The notes: generated by a model not told the origin, from the letters alone. A DNA stretch of 64,000 bases from Kovacikia minuta CCNUW1 (GCF_020091585.1 NZ_CP083582.1:4846536-4910535); one strand, 5' to 3'; shown: positions 48,213 to 56,689, counted from the stretch's first letter. Made by a program: numbers and translations.

Positions 48213-48666
48213 CTAAGTTGTTTCGATTAAAGGCAATACGGTAATCACCTGAGAAAATCGATCGAAGTCGGCTGTATTGTGAGTTAGAAGATTCTGGACA
48301 CCATAAGTCTGCATCGTAGCAACGATGTTTGCATCGTGGATTTGTCTGCCACCTGTGGGAATTTGTTCGATCAAAACCAGCAGCCTTTCGGTTACTTCAG
48401 GGCTATCCTCAGCAAGATGGAAATGGTCAGTAAAGTAACGAATGTCCGCTGCAAGAGAGGCGATCGGAATTTGCCCGGTTAGATCGCCCGCTAGTCATTG
48501 CAGATAGATACTCTCTAAGAACCTGACGACTGAGCCACAGATCAATCCCCTGATCGTTAAACACTTGCAGGCGTTCTACAGCCTGGACATGAAAAGGTGA
48601 CAGTGCCAAATTCGCATAGACCAAAATGTTTGTGTCAACGAAAACAGCGTTATCACCTGTCACCAT
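48213..48666 (-). pseudogene. Frameshifted VapC-like PIN toxin
   Basis: The first frame gives the PIN N-terminus (AVFVDTNILVYANLA with the first catalytic Asp, then LWLSRQVLREYLSAMTSG). At about 48,487 the frame breaks by one extra base in GGGCGAT. The second frame gives DLTGQIPIASLAADIRYF and ends with DANIVATMQTYGVQNLLTHNTADFDRF, which has the other PIN acidic residues, to a stop at 48,213. An intact gene would give about 150 residues of a PIN-domain RNase. The overlapping antitoxin gene upstream is intact. The base insertion could be real decay or a sequence error. Confidence 0.8.
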
Positions 48667-48874
48667 AGAGATCTTCTCTGCGGCAAGTGAAATTTGAGGA
48701 GACTAGACCAACTGGATAAGCCGAGAACTTTAGGGGTTGGCGCTTCTCTTTTATGACAGGCTGTTCATTAATCACCAGCACGATCCGATGTTGCCCAGGC
48801 GTAATGTCATAGGGAATCTGGACAGTCAGGTTGCCGCCAGTTGTAACCGTTGCCGTTGTCTCAATTGTTCGCAT
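48653..48874 (-). CDS. Antitoxin-like partner of the broken VapC
   Basis: A 73-residue protein starting MRTIETTATVTTGGNLTVQI, a short beta-strand rich N-terminus like those of AbrB or small VapB-type antitoxins in cyanobacteria, followed by a flexible end (KREDLYGDR). It overlaps the vapC start by 14 bases, so the two were co-translated. It should neutralise the toxin by binding the PIN active site through its C-terminal part and may repress its own promoter. Confidence 0.7.
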   Translation of the reverse strand: MRTIETTATVTTGGNLTVQIPYDITPGQHRIVLVINEQPVIKEKRQPLKFSAYPVGLVSSNFTCRREDLYGDR

Positions 48875-48904
48875 CGTTTTGTTTATGTTTAAATGTTCTG
48901 TGCA

Positions 48905-49174
48905 TTAGGATAATCCAGATACCGTTAGCCGCCCCTCAATAGGTTCGTACTCATCTTCCAGTAACCAGAGTTGTGCTTCTTCATAGATTGAACTGCTAAA
49001 TACAGCTTTGTAGCCCTCAGCAGGATCAAATATCTGACAGTTGCCAGTGCGATCGCCCAACAGCACCAGCACATAAGGTGGGGAAAGCATCGGGTCGATC
49101 CAGACTTCTGTGAATTCCCAGTTACGCTTCACCATATCCGGTGCGGGGGATGACGTGGTATCGGTTTTCTGCAT
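48905..49174 (-). CDS. Hypothetical protein, 89 aa
   Basis: A soluble acidic protein with NWEFTEVWIDPMLSPPYVLVLLGDRTGNCQIFDP and YEEAQLWLLEDEYEPIEGRL. The regular alternation of hydrophobic residues suggests a small beta-alpha domain. I do not recognise the family. It lies 30 bases before the antitoxin of the broken VapC, on the same strand, and after the DUF3368 remnant, so it may be cargo of the same cassette. Start is the ATG that follows the spacer; no strong ribosome site is seen. Confidence 0.6.
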   Translation of the reverse strand: MQKTDTTSSPAPDMVKRNWEFTEVWIDPMLSPPYVLVLLGDRTGNCQIFDPAEGYKAVFSSSIYEEAQLWLLEDEYEPIEGRLTVSGLS

Positions 49175-49267
49175 CGATCTTCACCTCGCCGTAATAAAGG
49201 GGAATTTCTATTCCATCAGGAATAAAAGGGACTTTCTGCTCCATTAGGCCGTAGGAGCCATTGGTTT

Positions 49268-49753
49268 CTATTCTCCAGCAGTTTGCAAAATACGGGTGTA
49301 AAGAGAACTGTTAACACGGAAGCCAGCTTGATTGATCAGATTATCTAGCAAAGGTTTCACTGCTTGAATCAATCCTGGTTGTTTAGCAATCAGGAGGATA
49401 CCCAGAAGCCCCGTAATATTGAGTCCAAATCTGGATGCTACCATCCTTCCCTGGTAATCGTCGATTAGCCGTCGATCGGCTGATAATTCGATCGCTAGGA
49501 CAATTGCTTCAGATTCTCCCGCATCGATTTCTGATCGAAGTTCTTCTACCAGGATTTAGTTTTGTACTGGTTGAGTCTGAATCCATTGGAGCGTTTGAAC
49601 TTCAATGATTCCCGGTACTGAAAATTCCAAACCTACCATTTCATCATAGACAGCTTGAGGAATGATGATACTGCCATAGAGTTGTTGAACCAGGTTGAGC
49701 GGTCCGATCGCTGCCAGGTTGGTGATCGGTGAGGTGTTGCTTACAACGGTCAC
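49268..49753 (-). pseudogene. DUF3368 PIN-like toxin with an in-frame stop
   Basis: The reading frame starts at a GTG (MTVVSNTSPITNLAAIGPL, the DUF3368 PIN start with the first Asp-like position) and stops at a TAA at codon 66 (49,556-49,558). Beyond it the same frame stays open to 49,268 and encodes the rest of the domain: [37 protein letters not shown], then [19 protein letters not shown]. The full 161 codons are the usual size for DUF3368. So one nonsense codon breaks an otherwise clean toxin gene. The start overlaps the antitoxin stop (GTGA). Confidence 0.85.
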
Positions 49754-49995
49754 AAATCACCCAGTTTCTTCAAGTTTGCGACTTCGGCTTCAAAGTCTTC
49801 AACATCGTAGTTAACACAGATTCCTCGACTGGCAAGCTCCTGCTGAAACCCAATCAGCGACTTTCCGGCAAGCCGTCGAGCCTTGCCACTGCTGAGTTTC
49901 TTTTGCTGATACAGCATGATGGCAATTTCCCGCTTCAGGTCAGCCTCAGTCATCCTTGCCGCCTGAAGAATATCATCAGGAATGACAACGCCCAT
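49750..49995 (-). CDS. UPF0175 family antitoxin
   Basis: An 81-residue helical protein: VVIPDDILQAARMTEADLKREIAIMLYQQKKLSSGKARRLAGKSLIGFQQEL is the typical UPF0175 core, with a short helix-turn-helix near 38-55 (LSSGKARRLAGKS). UPF0175 genes are regularly paired with DUF3368 PIN-like genes as type II toxin-antitoxin modules, and here the stop overlaps the toxin start by 4 bases. It starts about 60 bases after repeat copy C. The antitoxin is intact although the toxin has a stop codon. Confidence 0.85.
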   Translation of the reverse strand: MGVVIPDDILQAARMTEADLKREIAIMLYQQKKLSSGKARRLAGKSLIGFQQELASRGICVNYDVEDFEAEVANLKKLGDL

Positions 49996-50056
49996 AGGTT
50001 GAATTCTTACTTTTCCCTGAATCCTAGCGCATCACCAGAGAAGTTCCTCTGTCTTC

Positions 50057-50144
50057 CCCACACCCCACACCCTACACCCCACACCCTACACCCCACACCA
50101 TCACATAACCCCCTGTCGCTCTCACTCACATTCGGGTTGGTCTT
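50057..50144. repeat. STAND-tail repeat copy C with CACACCC array
   Basis: About six CACACCC/TACACCC units (50,057-50,097) adjoin 47 bases (50,098-50,144) that match the end of the STAND gene at 44 of 47 positions. Just beyond it the plus-strand 122-residue gene begins. Confidence 0.9.
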
Positions 50145-50186
50145 TGTCATCGCTATAATGATGGCAATTCATGTCAGGCAGGGGTT

Positions 50187-50555
50187 ATGGCAGAAATCGT
50201 TAGATTGGAGCTTCCACAGGATTTGATTCAGCAAGCGAAAGAAATTGCTGTACTGACGCATCGAAGGGTTGAGGATGTTTTGATAGAGTGGATCGATCGA
50301 GGTGCGGCTGAATTGTCGATCGAATCAATGCCAGATGACCAGGTTTTAGCCTTGTGTGATTTACAAATGCAGCCCGAACAACAAGAGGCATTCAGTCATT
50401 TGCTGTTTTGCAACCAGGAAGGAGAACTGAATCCAGCAGAAACCCAGCAGCTTGATGAATTGATGCAAGTTTATCGTCGAGGTTTAGTGCAGAAAGCAAA
50501 GGCTTTGAAGGTTGCTGTCGAACGAGGGCTGCGTCCGGCTTTAGGTCATGTATAA
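50187..50555 (+). CDS. Conserved cyanobacterial protein, antitoxin-like, 122 aa
   Basis: A soluble helical protein. The N-terminus (IVRLELPQDLIQQAKEIAVLTHRRVEDVLIEWIDRG) looks like a ribbon-helix-helix strand-helix-helix unit; the C-terminal half is helical (NPAETQQLDELMQVYRRG). In cyanobacteria such proteins commonly precede a small nuclease gene. Here its stop overlaps an ATG (TAATG at 50,553-50,557) that opens MPRRYIT, the start of such a partner, but the following codons do not resemble a nuclease and run into the end of the opposite vapC. So the partner seems cut off. It is the only plus-strand gene among the toxin modules. Confidence 0.7.
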   Translation: MAEIVRLELPQDLIQQAKEIAVLTHRRVEDVLIEWIDRGAAELSIESMPDDQVLALCDLQMQPEQQEAFSHLLFCNQEGELNPAETQQLDELMQVYRRGLVQKAKALKVAVERGLRPALGHV

Positions 50556-50607
50556 TGCCTCGTCGCTACATTACTCAACTCTGGCTCCAGTGTACTTCCT
50601 ATCACAG

Positions 50608-51042
50608 CTACGGCATTACAGAACTTACATTAGCTACCCAGACTACACCTGGAAAGTTTGGACTAACAGCATTGACTAACTTCTCATCCGCAGTGATAAA
50701 GGGGCACTGTTCACGCTGACTCAAAGCAAGATACATGGCATCGTAAACATTGTAGGTTACCGCTAGCGAATACGCTGCATCTAGCAAGGTTGCGGTTGGA
50801 GTCAACACAAGGTTCAGCGATCGGAAACAATCAATAACTTGCTGAGCATCTGTAGCCGCTAATCCTTGAAACTGTTGCTTTTTCCAGACAATATTGCCAA
50901 CCTCAGAGTAAATGAGGTCGGGTGCAAGTAAAGTCAGTCCACCAGACTGGTAATGATTCAATAGCTGGCAAGCTTCGACGGAATACGGCTCAACGACAAA
51001 CCACTTAATAACGACACTACTATCGACAACGATTTTGTCCAT
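50608..51042 (-). CDS. VapC-family PIN toxin
   Basis: A 144-residue PIN-domain RNase. Acidic active-site residues can be placed at Asp7 (VVDSSVVIKWF), Glu in SEVGNIVW near 46, Asp near 95 in NVYDAMYLAL and Asp in FITADEKLV near 114. VapC toxins cut tRNA or rRNA and stop translation. The frame is complete, unlike the two other PIN genes nearby. It directly follows its antitoxin (stop at 51,043) and both lie between repeat copies B and C. Confidence 0.9.
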   Translation of the reverse strand: MDKIVVDSSVVIKWFVVEPYSVEACQLLNHYQSGGLTLLAPDLIYSEVGNIVWKKQQFQGLAATDAQQVIDCFRSLNLVLTPTATLLDAAYSLAVTYNVYDAMYLALSQREQCPFITADEKLVNAVSPNFPGVVWVANVSSVMP

Positions 51043-51426
51043 CTAACGTGTCCGATCTTCGCGGATGAGGTCAACGCTATCGAGCATTTCACCGTACTTG
51101 GTGAATAGTTGCTCTCTAAGAGCAGTGATTTTGCGAACAGTTTCCTGCCGCTGGTGTCGTTCTTCTTCTTGAAGGAGCCACTTTTCCAGCAATTGCTCGA
51201 TACCAGGCAAGCCATGACGGTGAGCGGTGTCTCGTAACCGGGCATAGAGTCCTTCGGACAAGTTTAAGGTGTGATTCATGGAATTGGTGCTTTTAGACTT
51301 TCTGGGCATTCGCAGCTTTGCAGTGGCGAAGAATGATTCATCTAATGGTGGTATATCAGACGTATCGATCTCCTCGTCTGCCATAGCATCAATTCGTTCC
51401 CAATCGGTCCTGGAGGAATTGTTCAT
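51043..51426 (-). CDS. Antitoxin partner of VapC
   Basis: A 127-residue acidic protein. The N-terminus (TDWERIDAMADEEIDTSDIPPLDESFF) is a pattern found in several cyanobacterial antitoxins, and the middle (MNHTLNLSEGLYARLRDTAHRHGLPGIEQLLEKWL) looks like a ribbon-helix-helix DNA-binding region. The C-terminal helix would cover the toxin. It is 1 base ahead of vapC, so the pair is one operon, probably repressed by the complex. Confidence 0.82.
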   Translation of the reverse strand: MNNSSRTDWERIDAMADEEIDTSDIPPLDESFFATAKLRMPRKSKSTNSMNHTLNLSEGLYARLRDTAHRHGLPGIEQLLEKWLLQEEERHQRQETVRKITALREQLFTKYGEMLDSVDLIREDRTR

Positions 51427-51684
51427 ACTGCTACTATAGAGGTCTTGTATCGGCTAAATAGGAACACGCTGAATTTATCTGGGAGATCTGATTATTCCAA
51501 CTACTGCCCAAGCCATTACTTGCTTTGACATTTGTCAGCGGTTGACCAATTTCTACTTACCAATTTATTTGGTCCGTTTGGACAGAGGATGCTCAAGATC
51601 CAGTTCGGTTTGCTGAAATCTTTGAAAGAGTCCAAAAACTCAAGCAAGAGCGTAAGAATCAAACTTGAGAAGATTCCTTTCCTA
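51427..51684. other. Spacer between array B and the VapC antitoxin
   Basis: About 258 bases without a gene, probably holding the promoter of the antitoxin/vapC operon. TTCTTTCAAAGATTTC-type bases near 51,620 show no known family. Confidence 0.35.
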
Positions 51685-51793
51685 CCCCACACCCCACACC
51701 CCAGACCCCACACCCTCATTTAAATCCATCACACAATCACCTGTTGCCCTCCCTCACATTTGGGTTGGTCTTCAGATAGTCGTGCAGCCAGTT
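51685..51793. repeat. STAND-tail repeat copy B with CACACCC array
   Basis: About four CACACCC/CAGACCC units (51,685-51,715) adjoin 78 bases (51,716-51,793) that match 68 of 78 positions of the end of the STAND gene (52,581-52,658). The HicA stop lies only 8 bases beyond. Confidence 0.92.
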
Positions 51794-51801
51794 GTGTGGA
51801 A

Positions 51802-52053
51802 TCAACCCGGAACCTTTTCCAGGAAACCATCGAAAGCAGCGGGAGTCATTAGTCCGTTTTCAACCAGGATTTTACGAATCGTTGTCAGGTGAATTGGGCG
51901 AATGGATTCCTGATGATCATAGTCAGGCAAAACAATCAGTGTGCCGAGGGCAGAGTGGCGAAAAACCTGTTGTGTTCCTGCTGTATTAGACGGAGCAAAC
52001 CCCAATTTGAGGAATAGCTTTTCTATGTCAGCAAAGGTAATTTCATGAGTCAT
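51802..52053 (-). CDS. HicA-like (YcfA) toxin
   Basis: An 83-residue protein with the HicA double-stranded RNA-binding-like fold: ADIEKLFLKLGF at the start, then QQVFRHSALGTLIVLPDYDH with the region where HicA carries its catalytic His (FRHS), and IRKILVENGLM at the end. HicA toxins act as mRNA-cleaving or RNA-binding inhibitors. No HicB antitoxin follows; instead the start overlaps the DUF4365 gene by 11 bases, so DUF4365 may be the partner. The stop is 8 bases from repeat copy B. Confidence 0.82.
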   Translation of the reverse strand: MTHEITFADIEKLFLKLGFAPSNTAGTQQVFRHSALGTLIVLPDYDHQESIRPIHLTTIRKILVENGLMTPAAFDGFLEKVPG

Positions 52054-52555
52054 GATGTCGAATTACCTCCTGTAATTGAGCAAGAATGTCTTGTTTGTAC
52101 TCTGCAAACTTTCTAATTGCTGCTTGATTTACTATATTCGCTTTTCGCAGATGGACTGTAGCCGTTTCACCAATCTGGGAAAGGTCAAATCCCGGTTGGT
52201 TCTCAAAATATGCCTGTAAGTAAAGCCAGTAAGCCATATCTGCTTGAGCATCGTACACGATGAGAATATAGGGCATTGGCTCCTTCAGCCACAGTTCCAG
52301 ATCCGATCGCTTGAGCGAAAACGGAATGGTTTCCCGGTCAGCGAGGACTTCCAGAGAATCGGTTGCTTTGAGTTGAACATAAATCTGACCGTTTTCAATT
52401 TCACCACTGGCACTGTAAGTAAAAATCACCAGGTCAATCCCATAATCGTATTCGACCCGTTCAACTGAATACCCACAGGACAGTACATATCGCTCGACGT
52501 GATTAACACTGAGATCTGCAATGATAGGTTGCCTCGTTCGCTTTTTCTTCCCCAC
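52043..52555 (-). CDS. DUF4365 domain protein, likely HicA partner
   Basis: A protein of about 170 residues with the DUF4365 pattern: ERYVLSCGYSVERVEYDYGIDLVIF, then GQIYVQLKATDSL, and PMPYILIVYDAQADMAYWLYLQAYF. The DLVI-x(n)-QLKAT layout is a PD-(D/E)XK-like nuclease core. The GTG at 52,555 is the best start; a longer frame reaches 52,618, but its first residues only translate the GTGTGGG array. The gene overlaps the HicA-like gene by 11 bases, which implies coupling. Confidence 0.78.
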   Translation of the reverse strand: MGKKKRTRQPIIADLSVNHVERYVLSCGYSVERVEYDYGIDLVIFTYSASGEIENGQIYVQLKATDSLEVLADRETIPFSLKRSDLELWLKEPMPYILIVYDAQADMAYWLYLQAYFENQPGFDLSQIGETATVHLRKANIVNQAAIRKFAEYKQDILAQLQEVIRHHDS

Positions 52556-52580
52556 ACCCCACACCCCACACCCCACACCC
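52549..52580. repeat. CACACCC array A after the STAND gene
   Basis: About 4.5 CACACCC units follow the STAND stop. The bases just inside the gene end (52,581-52,658) are the reference for repeat copies B, C and D. Confidence 0.9.
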
Positions 52581-55187
52581 TCATTTGACTCCATCACACA
52601 ACCGTCTGTCGCTCTCACTCACATTCGGGTTGGTCTTCAGGTAGTCGTGCAGCCAGTTGCAGCCAAGCATAAGGAGGTTTTCGAGGTCAAAGTTCCAAAG
52701 TTTGACCGTGCCATCGGAACTTCCTGAAGCAATCATCTTTCCATCAGGACTAAAACTCACACTCCGTACACTTCCGCTATGACCTTTCAACGTTTGCAAC
52801 TCCCGCCCAGCAACACTCCACAACTTAATCGTATTGTCAGCGCTGCCAGAGATAATCGTCTTGCCATCAGGACTAAAACCCACACTCCGTACACTTCCGC
52901 TATGACCTCTCAGCGTTTGTAGTTCTTGTCCATTAACGCTCCACAACTTTACCGTGTTGTCGGCACTACCTGACGCAATTGTTTTACCGTCAGGACTGAA
53001 ACTCACGCTCCGTATCCAAGTGTTGTGACCTTTCAGCGTTTGTAGTTCTTGTCCATTAACGCTCCACAACTTTACCGTGTTGTCGGCACTACCTGAGACA
53101 ATCGTTTTACTGTCAGGACTGAAACTCACACTAAAAACAGTATCACTGTGACCCTTAAAAGTTTGCAACTCTCGTCCATCTAAGCTCCATAGTTTGATAG
53201 TTTTGTCCGCGCTCCCTGAGACAAGTGTTTTACTGTCAGGACTGAAACTCACACTAAAAACAGTATCACTGTGACCCTGAAACGTTTGCAGTTCATGCCC
53301 ATCAATGCTCCATAGTTTGATAGTTTTGTCCGCGCTGCCTGAGACAATCGTATTATTGGGGCTAAAACTCACACTCAAAACTGTTCCGCTGTGACCCTGA
53401 AACGTTTGCAATTCATGCCCATCAATGCTCCACAGCTTCACAGTGTCATCTCTACTACCTGAGGCAATCATCCGACTATCAGAACTGAAGCTCACACTCC
53501 CACTGTGTCCTTTGAGCGTTTGTGACTCTTGCCCATCAATGCTCCACAACTTCACTGTAGTATCCTCACTCGCTGAGGCAACTATCCTGCCATCAGGACT
53601 AAAGCTCAAACTTTTTACCCATCCACTGTTTGCTTTGAACGTTTGTAACTCTTGCCCATCCAAGTCCCACAATTTTAGAGTATTGTCTGCACTGCCTGAT
53701 GCAATTGCCGTGCCATTAGGACTGAAGCTTACACTCAAAACACTCCCCTTATGACCCTTAAGGGTTCGCAACTCCTGTCCATTCAAAGTCCATAGTTTGA
53801 TGGTACTATCTGCGCTACCTGAAGCAATCATCTGACCATCGGGACTGAAGCATGCTCCCATCACACTTTTGCTATGCCCTTTGATTGTTTGTAACTCTTC
53901 TCCGCTAGTATTCCACAACTTGACAGTAGTGTCCTCACTCACTGAGACAATCTTCCTTCCGTCAGGACTGAAGCTTACACTCAAAACACTCCCCTTATGA
54001 CCCTTAAGGGTTCGCAACTCCTGTCCATTCAAAGTCCATAGTTTGATGGTACTATCTGCACTACCTGAAGCAATCATCTGACCATCGGGACTGAAGCTTA
54101 CACTTAAGATCCAACTCCTATGCCCTCTAAGGTGTTGCAATTCCTGTCCATCTAAACTCCACAGCTTTATGGTGGAGTCTTCACTACCTGAAGCAACTAT
54201 CTTGCCATCAGGATTGAAGCTAACGCTTCGAACACAACCATTATGTCCTCTAAGGGTTTGCAACTCTCGTCCATCCAAGCTCCATAGTTTCACGGTGCTA
54301 TCGTCACTACCTGAAGCAACTGTCCTACCATCAGGACTAAAACGCACACTCCAGACCCTATCACTGTGACCCTGGAAGCGATTAGACTCATGAACGCCGT
54401 ATACTACATGTCTGAGAGCTGCGATAGTTCGCATTCTTGTAGAAGGTAAGACACGAGTTGATCGCTGTAATCGTCTACCGTTACTGATTGCTTTAATCAG
54501 TGCTTCCAGATCCAGGTTAGAAGTCAGTAACGCTTCTGCTGTAAGGCTGTCGGAAAGGAATTCTTCGTTTTCTAGTGCCTGTTGCAGTTGTTCAACTGTT
54601 TGCCTGAGATCTTCTTCCCTTAACTTGCGAAGTTCCCGTTCCCGTTCCAATTCTTCTGCTAATCCTGTTCTGTATTGTTGCTGGATGAAGCTGACGAGGT
54701 AGTCGTGGACGAGTTGGTATCGGTCAGCAGGCAGTTCAGGAATCAAAAACACCAGACCAGAGCCGACGAGGACTTCTAACACCAGATCGAGTTTGTCGAT
54801 ATCGTGGGTCATGCCCAAATCAACGAGGTCGGCTTCCAGGTCGTCGCGGGTTTTGAGTGGGCGGGTGCCGTTTTCGTTGGTCAGCAGGAACAGGACGATG
54901 CGGGCAACCGCTTCGTTCTCCCGTCCACAGTCGGCAACCACATCCTCCAGGGATTGCTGCACCAGCCGTTCCTTAGGACCCTTCTGGTGGTACTCCGCCA
55001 GGGTGTTGATGCCTTCCCGCTGCATTTCGGCACCGACCACCTGGAGTTCGATCGGGCGCACTTCCCCCGTTTCCGTTGCTAGATCGCGCACCATTTCCTC
55101 AACCAGATCCGCTTCCAGGTAGTATTGGGCGCGGGCGGTCAGGCTTGTGATTACCGATCTCGCTTCCTCCGGGGAAAAATCTCCCAA
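52581..55187 (-). CDS. STAND/WD40 gene, 3' fragment: 14 WD40 blades
   Basis: An 868-residue frame from a TTG codon (the frame is open back to 55,508 without ATG). Above the TTG it encodes the Walker B strand LPVLIFDQFEEFFFV and the rest of the ATPase (to NDILSKDIRYPLGDFSPEEARS), and below it a winged-helix region, a coiled coil (about 180-210) and 14 WD40 blades (about 269-855), enough for two seven-blade propellers. Blade 8 lacks about four residues (GHSGSVSFSSD). Blades 3 and 5 are almost identical at DNA level, a sign of recent duplication. Such STAND proteins are sensor-ATPase switches, often in cell death or antiphage defence. It has no good start by itself, so it is the 3' piece of a larger gene. 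Last residues NWLHDYLKTNPNVSESDRRL are the template for the repeats downstream. Confidence 0.88.
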   Translation of the reverse strand: MGDFSPEEARSVITSLTARAQYYLEADLVEEMVRDLATETGEVRPIELQVVGAEMQREGINTLAEYHQKGPKERLVQQSLEDVVADCGRENEAVARIVLFLLTNENGTRPLKTRDDLEADLVDLGMTHDIDKLDLVLEVLVGSGLVFLIPELPADRYQLVHDYLVSFIQQQYRTGLAEELERERELRKLREEDLRQTVEQLQQALENEEFLSDSLTAEALLTSNLDLEALIKAISNGRRLQRSTRVLPSTRMRTIAALRHVVYGVHESNRFQGHSDRVWSVRFSPDGRTVASGSDDSTVKLWSLDGRELQTLRGHNGCVRSVSFNPDGKIVASGSEDSTIKLWSLDGQELQHLRGHRSWILSVSFSPDGQMIASGSADSTIKLWTLNGQELRTLKGHKGSVLSVSFSPDGRKIVSVSEDTTVKLWNTSGEELQTIKGHSKSVMGACFSPDGQMIASGSADSTIKLWTLNGQELRTLKGHKGSVLSVSFSPNGTAIASGSADNTLKLWDLDGQELQTFKANSGWVKSLSFSPDGRIVASASEDTTVKLWSIDGQESQTLKGHSGSVSFSSDSRMIASGSRDDTVKLWSIDGHELQTFQGHSGTVLSVSFSPNNTIVSGSADKTIKLWSIDGHELQTFQGHSDTVFSVSFSPDSKTLVSGSADKTIKLWSLDGRELQTFKGHSDTVFSVSFSPDSKTIVSGSADNTVKLWSVNGQELQTLKGHNTWIRSVSFSPDGKTIASGSADNTVKLWSVNGQELQTLRGHSGSVRSVGFSPDGKTIISGSADNTIKLWSVAGRELQTLKGHSGSVRSVSFSPDGKMIASGSSDGTVKLWNFDLENLLMLGCNWLHDYLKTNPNVSESDRRLCDGVK

Positions 55188-55459
55188 CGGATAGCGGATA
55201 TCCTTACTGAGAATGTCGTTGATACTGTCCAGGTCGATGCGATCGCTGCGGGCATACTTCTGGAACTCCAGCAGGTAGTGGAGGTAGTCTTCCCGCAGTG
55301 CCAGGATAACTTTGACGTAATCCTGGTTGAGGCAATCGCGCAGGAATTCGTAGAAGGGACGCCGCTCTGGAACGGTTTCGTAGACAAAGAAGAATTCCTC
55401 AAACTGATCGAAGATGAGGACGGGGAGGTAGTTTTGGGTGGTGAGGGATTGAAGGCGGG

Positions 55460-55530
55460 TGTGGGGTGTGGGGTGTGGGGTGTGGGAGGGGGGGTGGAGT
55501 TTTGAGTTTTAAGTTTTGAGTTTTGAGTCG
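55460..55530. repeat. TGTGGGG and TTTTGAG arrays at the second STAND frame break
   Basis: About 3.9 TGTGGGG units (55,460-55,486) are followed by about four TTTTGAG units (55,499-55,529). The reading frame changes within this block: upstream codons start at positions of remainder 1 (modulo 3) and downstream ones at remainder 2 on the minus strand. One more 7-base unit would join them. Confidence 0.9.
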
Positions 55531-55619
55531 CTGAGCGTCCTTCTGGAGTCGCTGAGCGTTGTGGCTCATGAGCCACGCTTCGTTGTGGAGTAGCCGAGCT
55601 TTCCTGGGAATCTTCCCCA

Positions 55620-55675
55620 TCTCCCTCACCTCCTGACTCCTGACTCCTGACTCCTGGCTCCTGGTTCCCTTCCAA
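55620..55675. repeat. GACTCCT array inside the STAND gene
   Basis: Four to five GACTCCT/GGCTCCT units encode the SQESG-type peptide in the open frame. A pair of CGCTGAGCGT-containing repeats lies beside it at about 55,528-55,565. Confidence 0.8.
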
Positions 55676-56689
55676 GTTCATCAAAGTATTCTCTAGAACC
55701 GTCTGCCATTCCGTATAAACATTGACCAGAATCGGCAGGGCGATGCGATCGCCAATCGCCCGTTCTTTCAGGGCAGGAACTAATCCGGCATTCACAATCG
55801 AGCTTTTGCCAACACCAGAGGGACCGTGGATGACGGTAAGTTTAAGGTCAGTGCGCCCTAACCGGCTAATCAGACGATCGACATCCTGTTGGCGACCGGA
55901 AGCGGTGATTTCCTGTGCCAGCAGAGTGTCTGCGTCTAACCGATCTGCCAGGGGACCGAGTAAAAGTTGCTGTGGTTCTAACCGCAGGGCACCGACAAAA
56001 GCGCGATAACCAAATTGATGCTCCAGCGATCGGCGTGCCTGCTTGGTATGGAAGGCTTCCCGGTAGCGTCCCTGGTGATAGTAACAGTTCCACAGGTCAT
56101 GCAAAACCTGGATATAGAGCAAGGGATCGGTTTTGGGATAGCTCTGATCCCTGGCTTCCTCCAGGTGAGCGATCGCCGCGTCCATCTCCCCCAGGTGGGC
56201 TTCCGCCTTTGCCAGCAGGAACAAGTACCAGCCCTCATGGTAGCGGTGGGCAAGCTCCAAACTGATTTCCAGGTGGGGATGGAGTTGATCGTGGCTGGCA
56301 ACCGAATGTTCCGTTTCCGCCAGAATCCGACGGGCAGTTTCGACCTGTTGTTTTGCCGCGATCCAGTCCGAGCGGGCGATCGCCACTTCCGCCAGAAAGC
56401 CATAATCCCGCGCTTGCCTGACCCGATCTTTATAGAGTTGGTGCAACACCAGGGCTTTCTTTGCCAATACCTCCAAATCATCCCACTGCCCCAGCTTTTG
56501 TAGAACTTCCGCCTCCGCGATGATGAATTTAGCAACCAGATCTTGACGGTTGATCTGCTCAAACAACCCCAGACCCCGCTGAAAATATCTTCGGGCAGTA
56601 CGACAGGAGGGAAGATAGGTCGCCCGCTGTAAGACTGCGTAGGAGCGCCACAGGAGACCGAGGTAGATCAGAACGCAGGCAGCACGTTC

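Noticed and set aside
51516-51723. Small frames over array B on both strands
   Set aside because: They translate the 7-mer array and have no other support.
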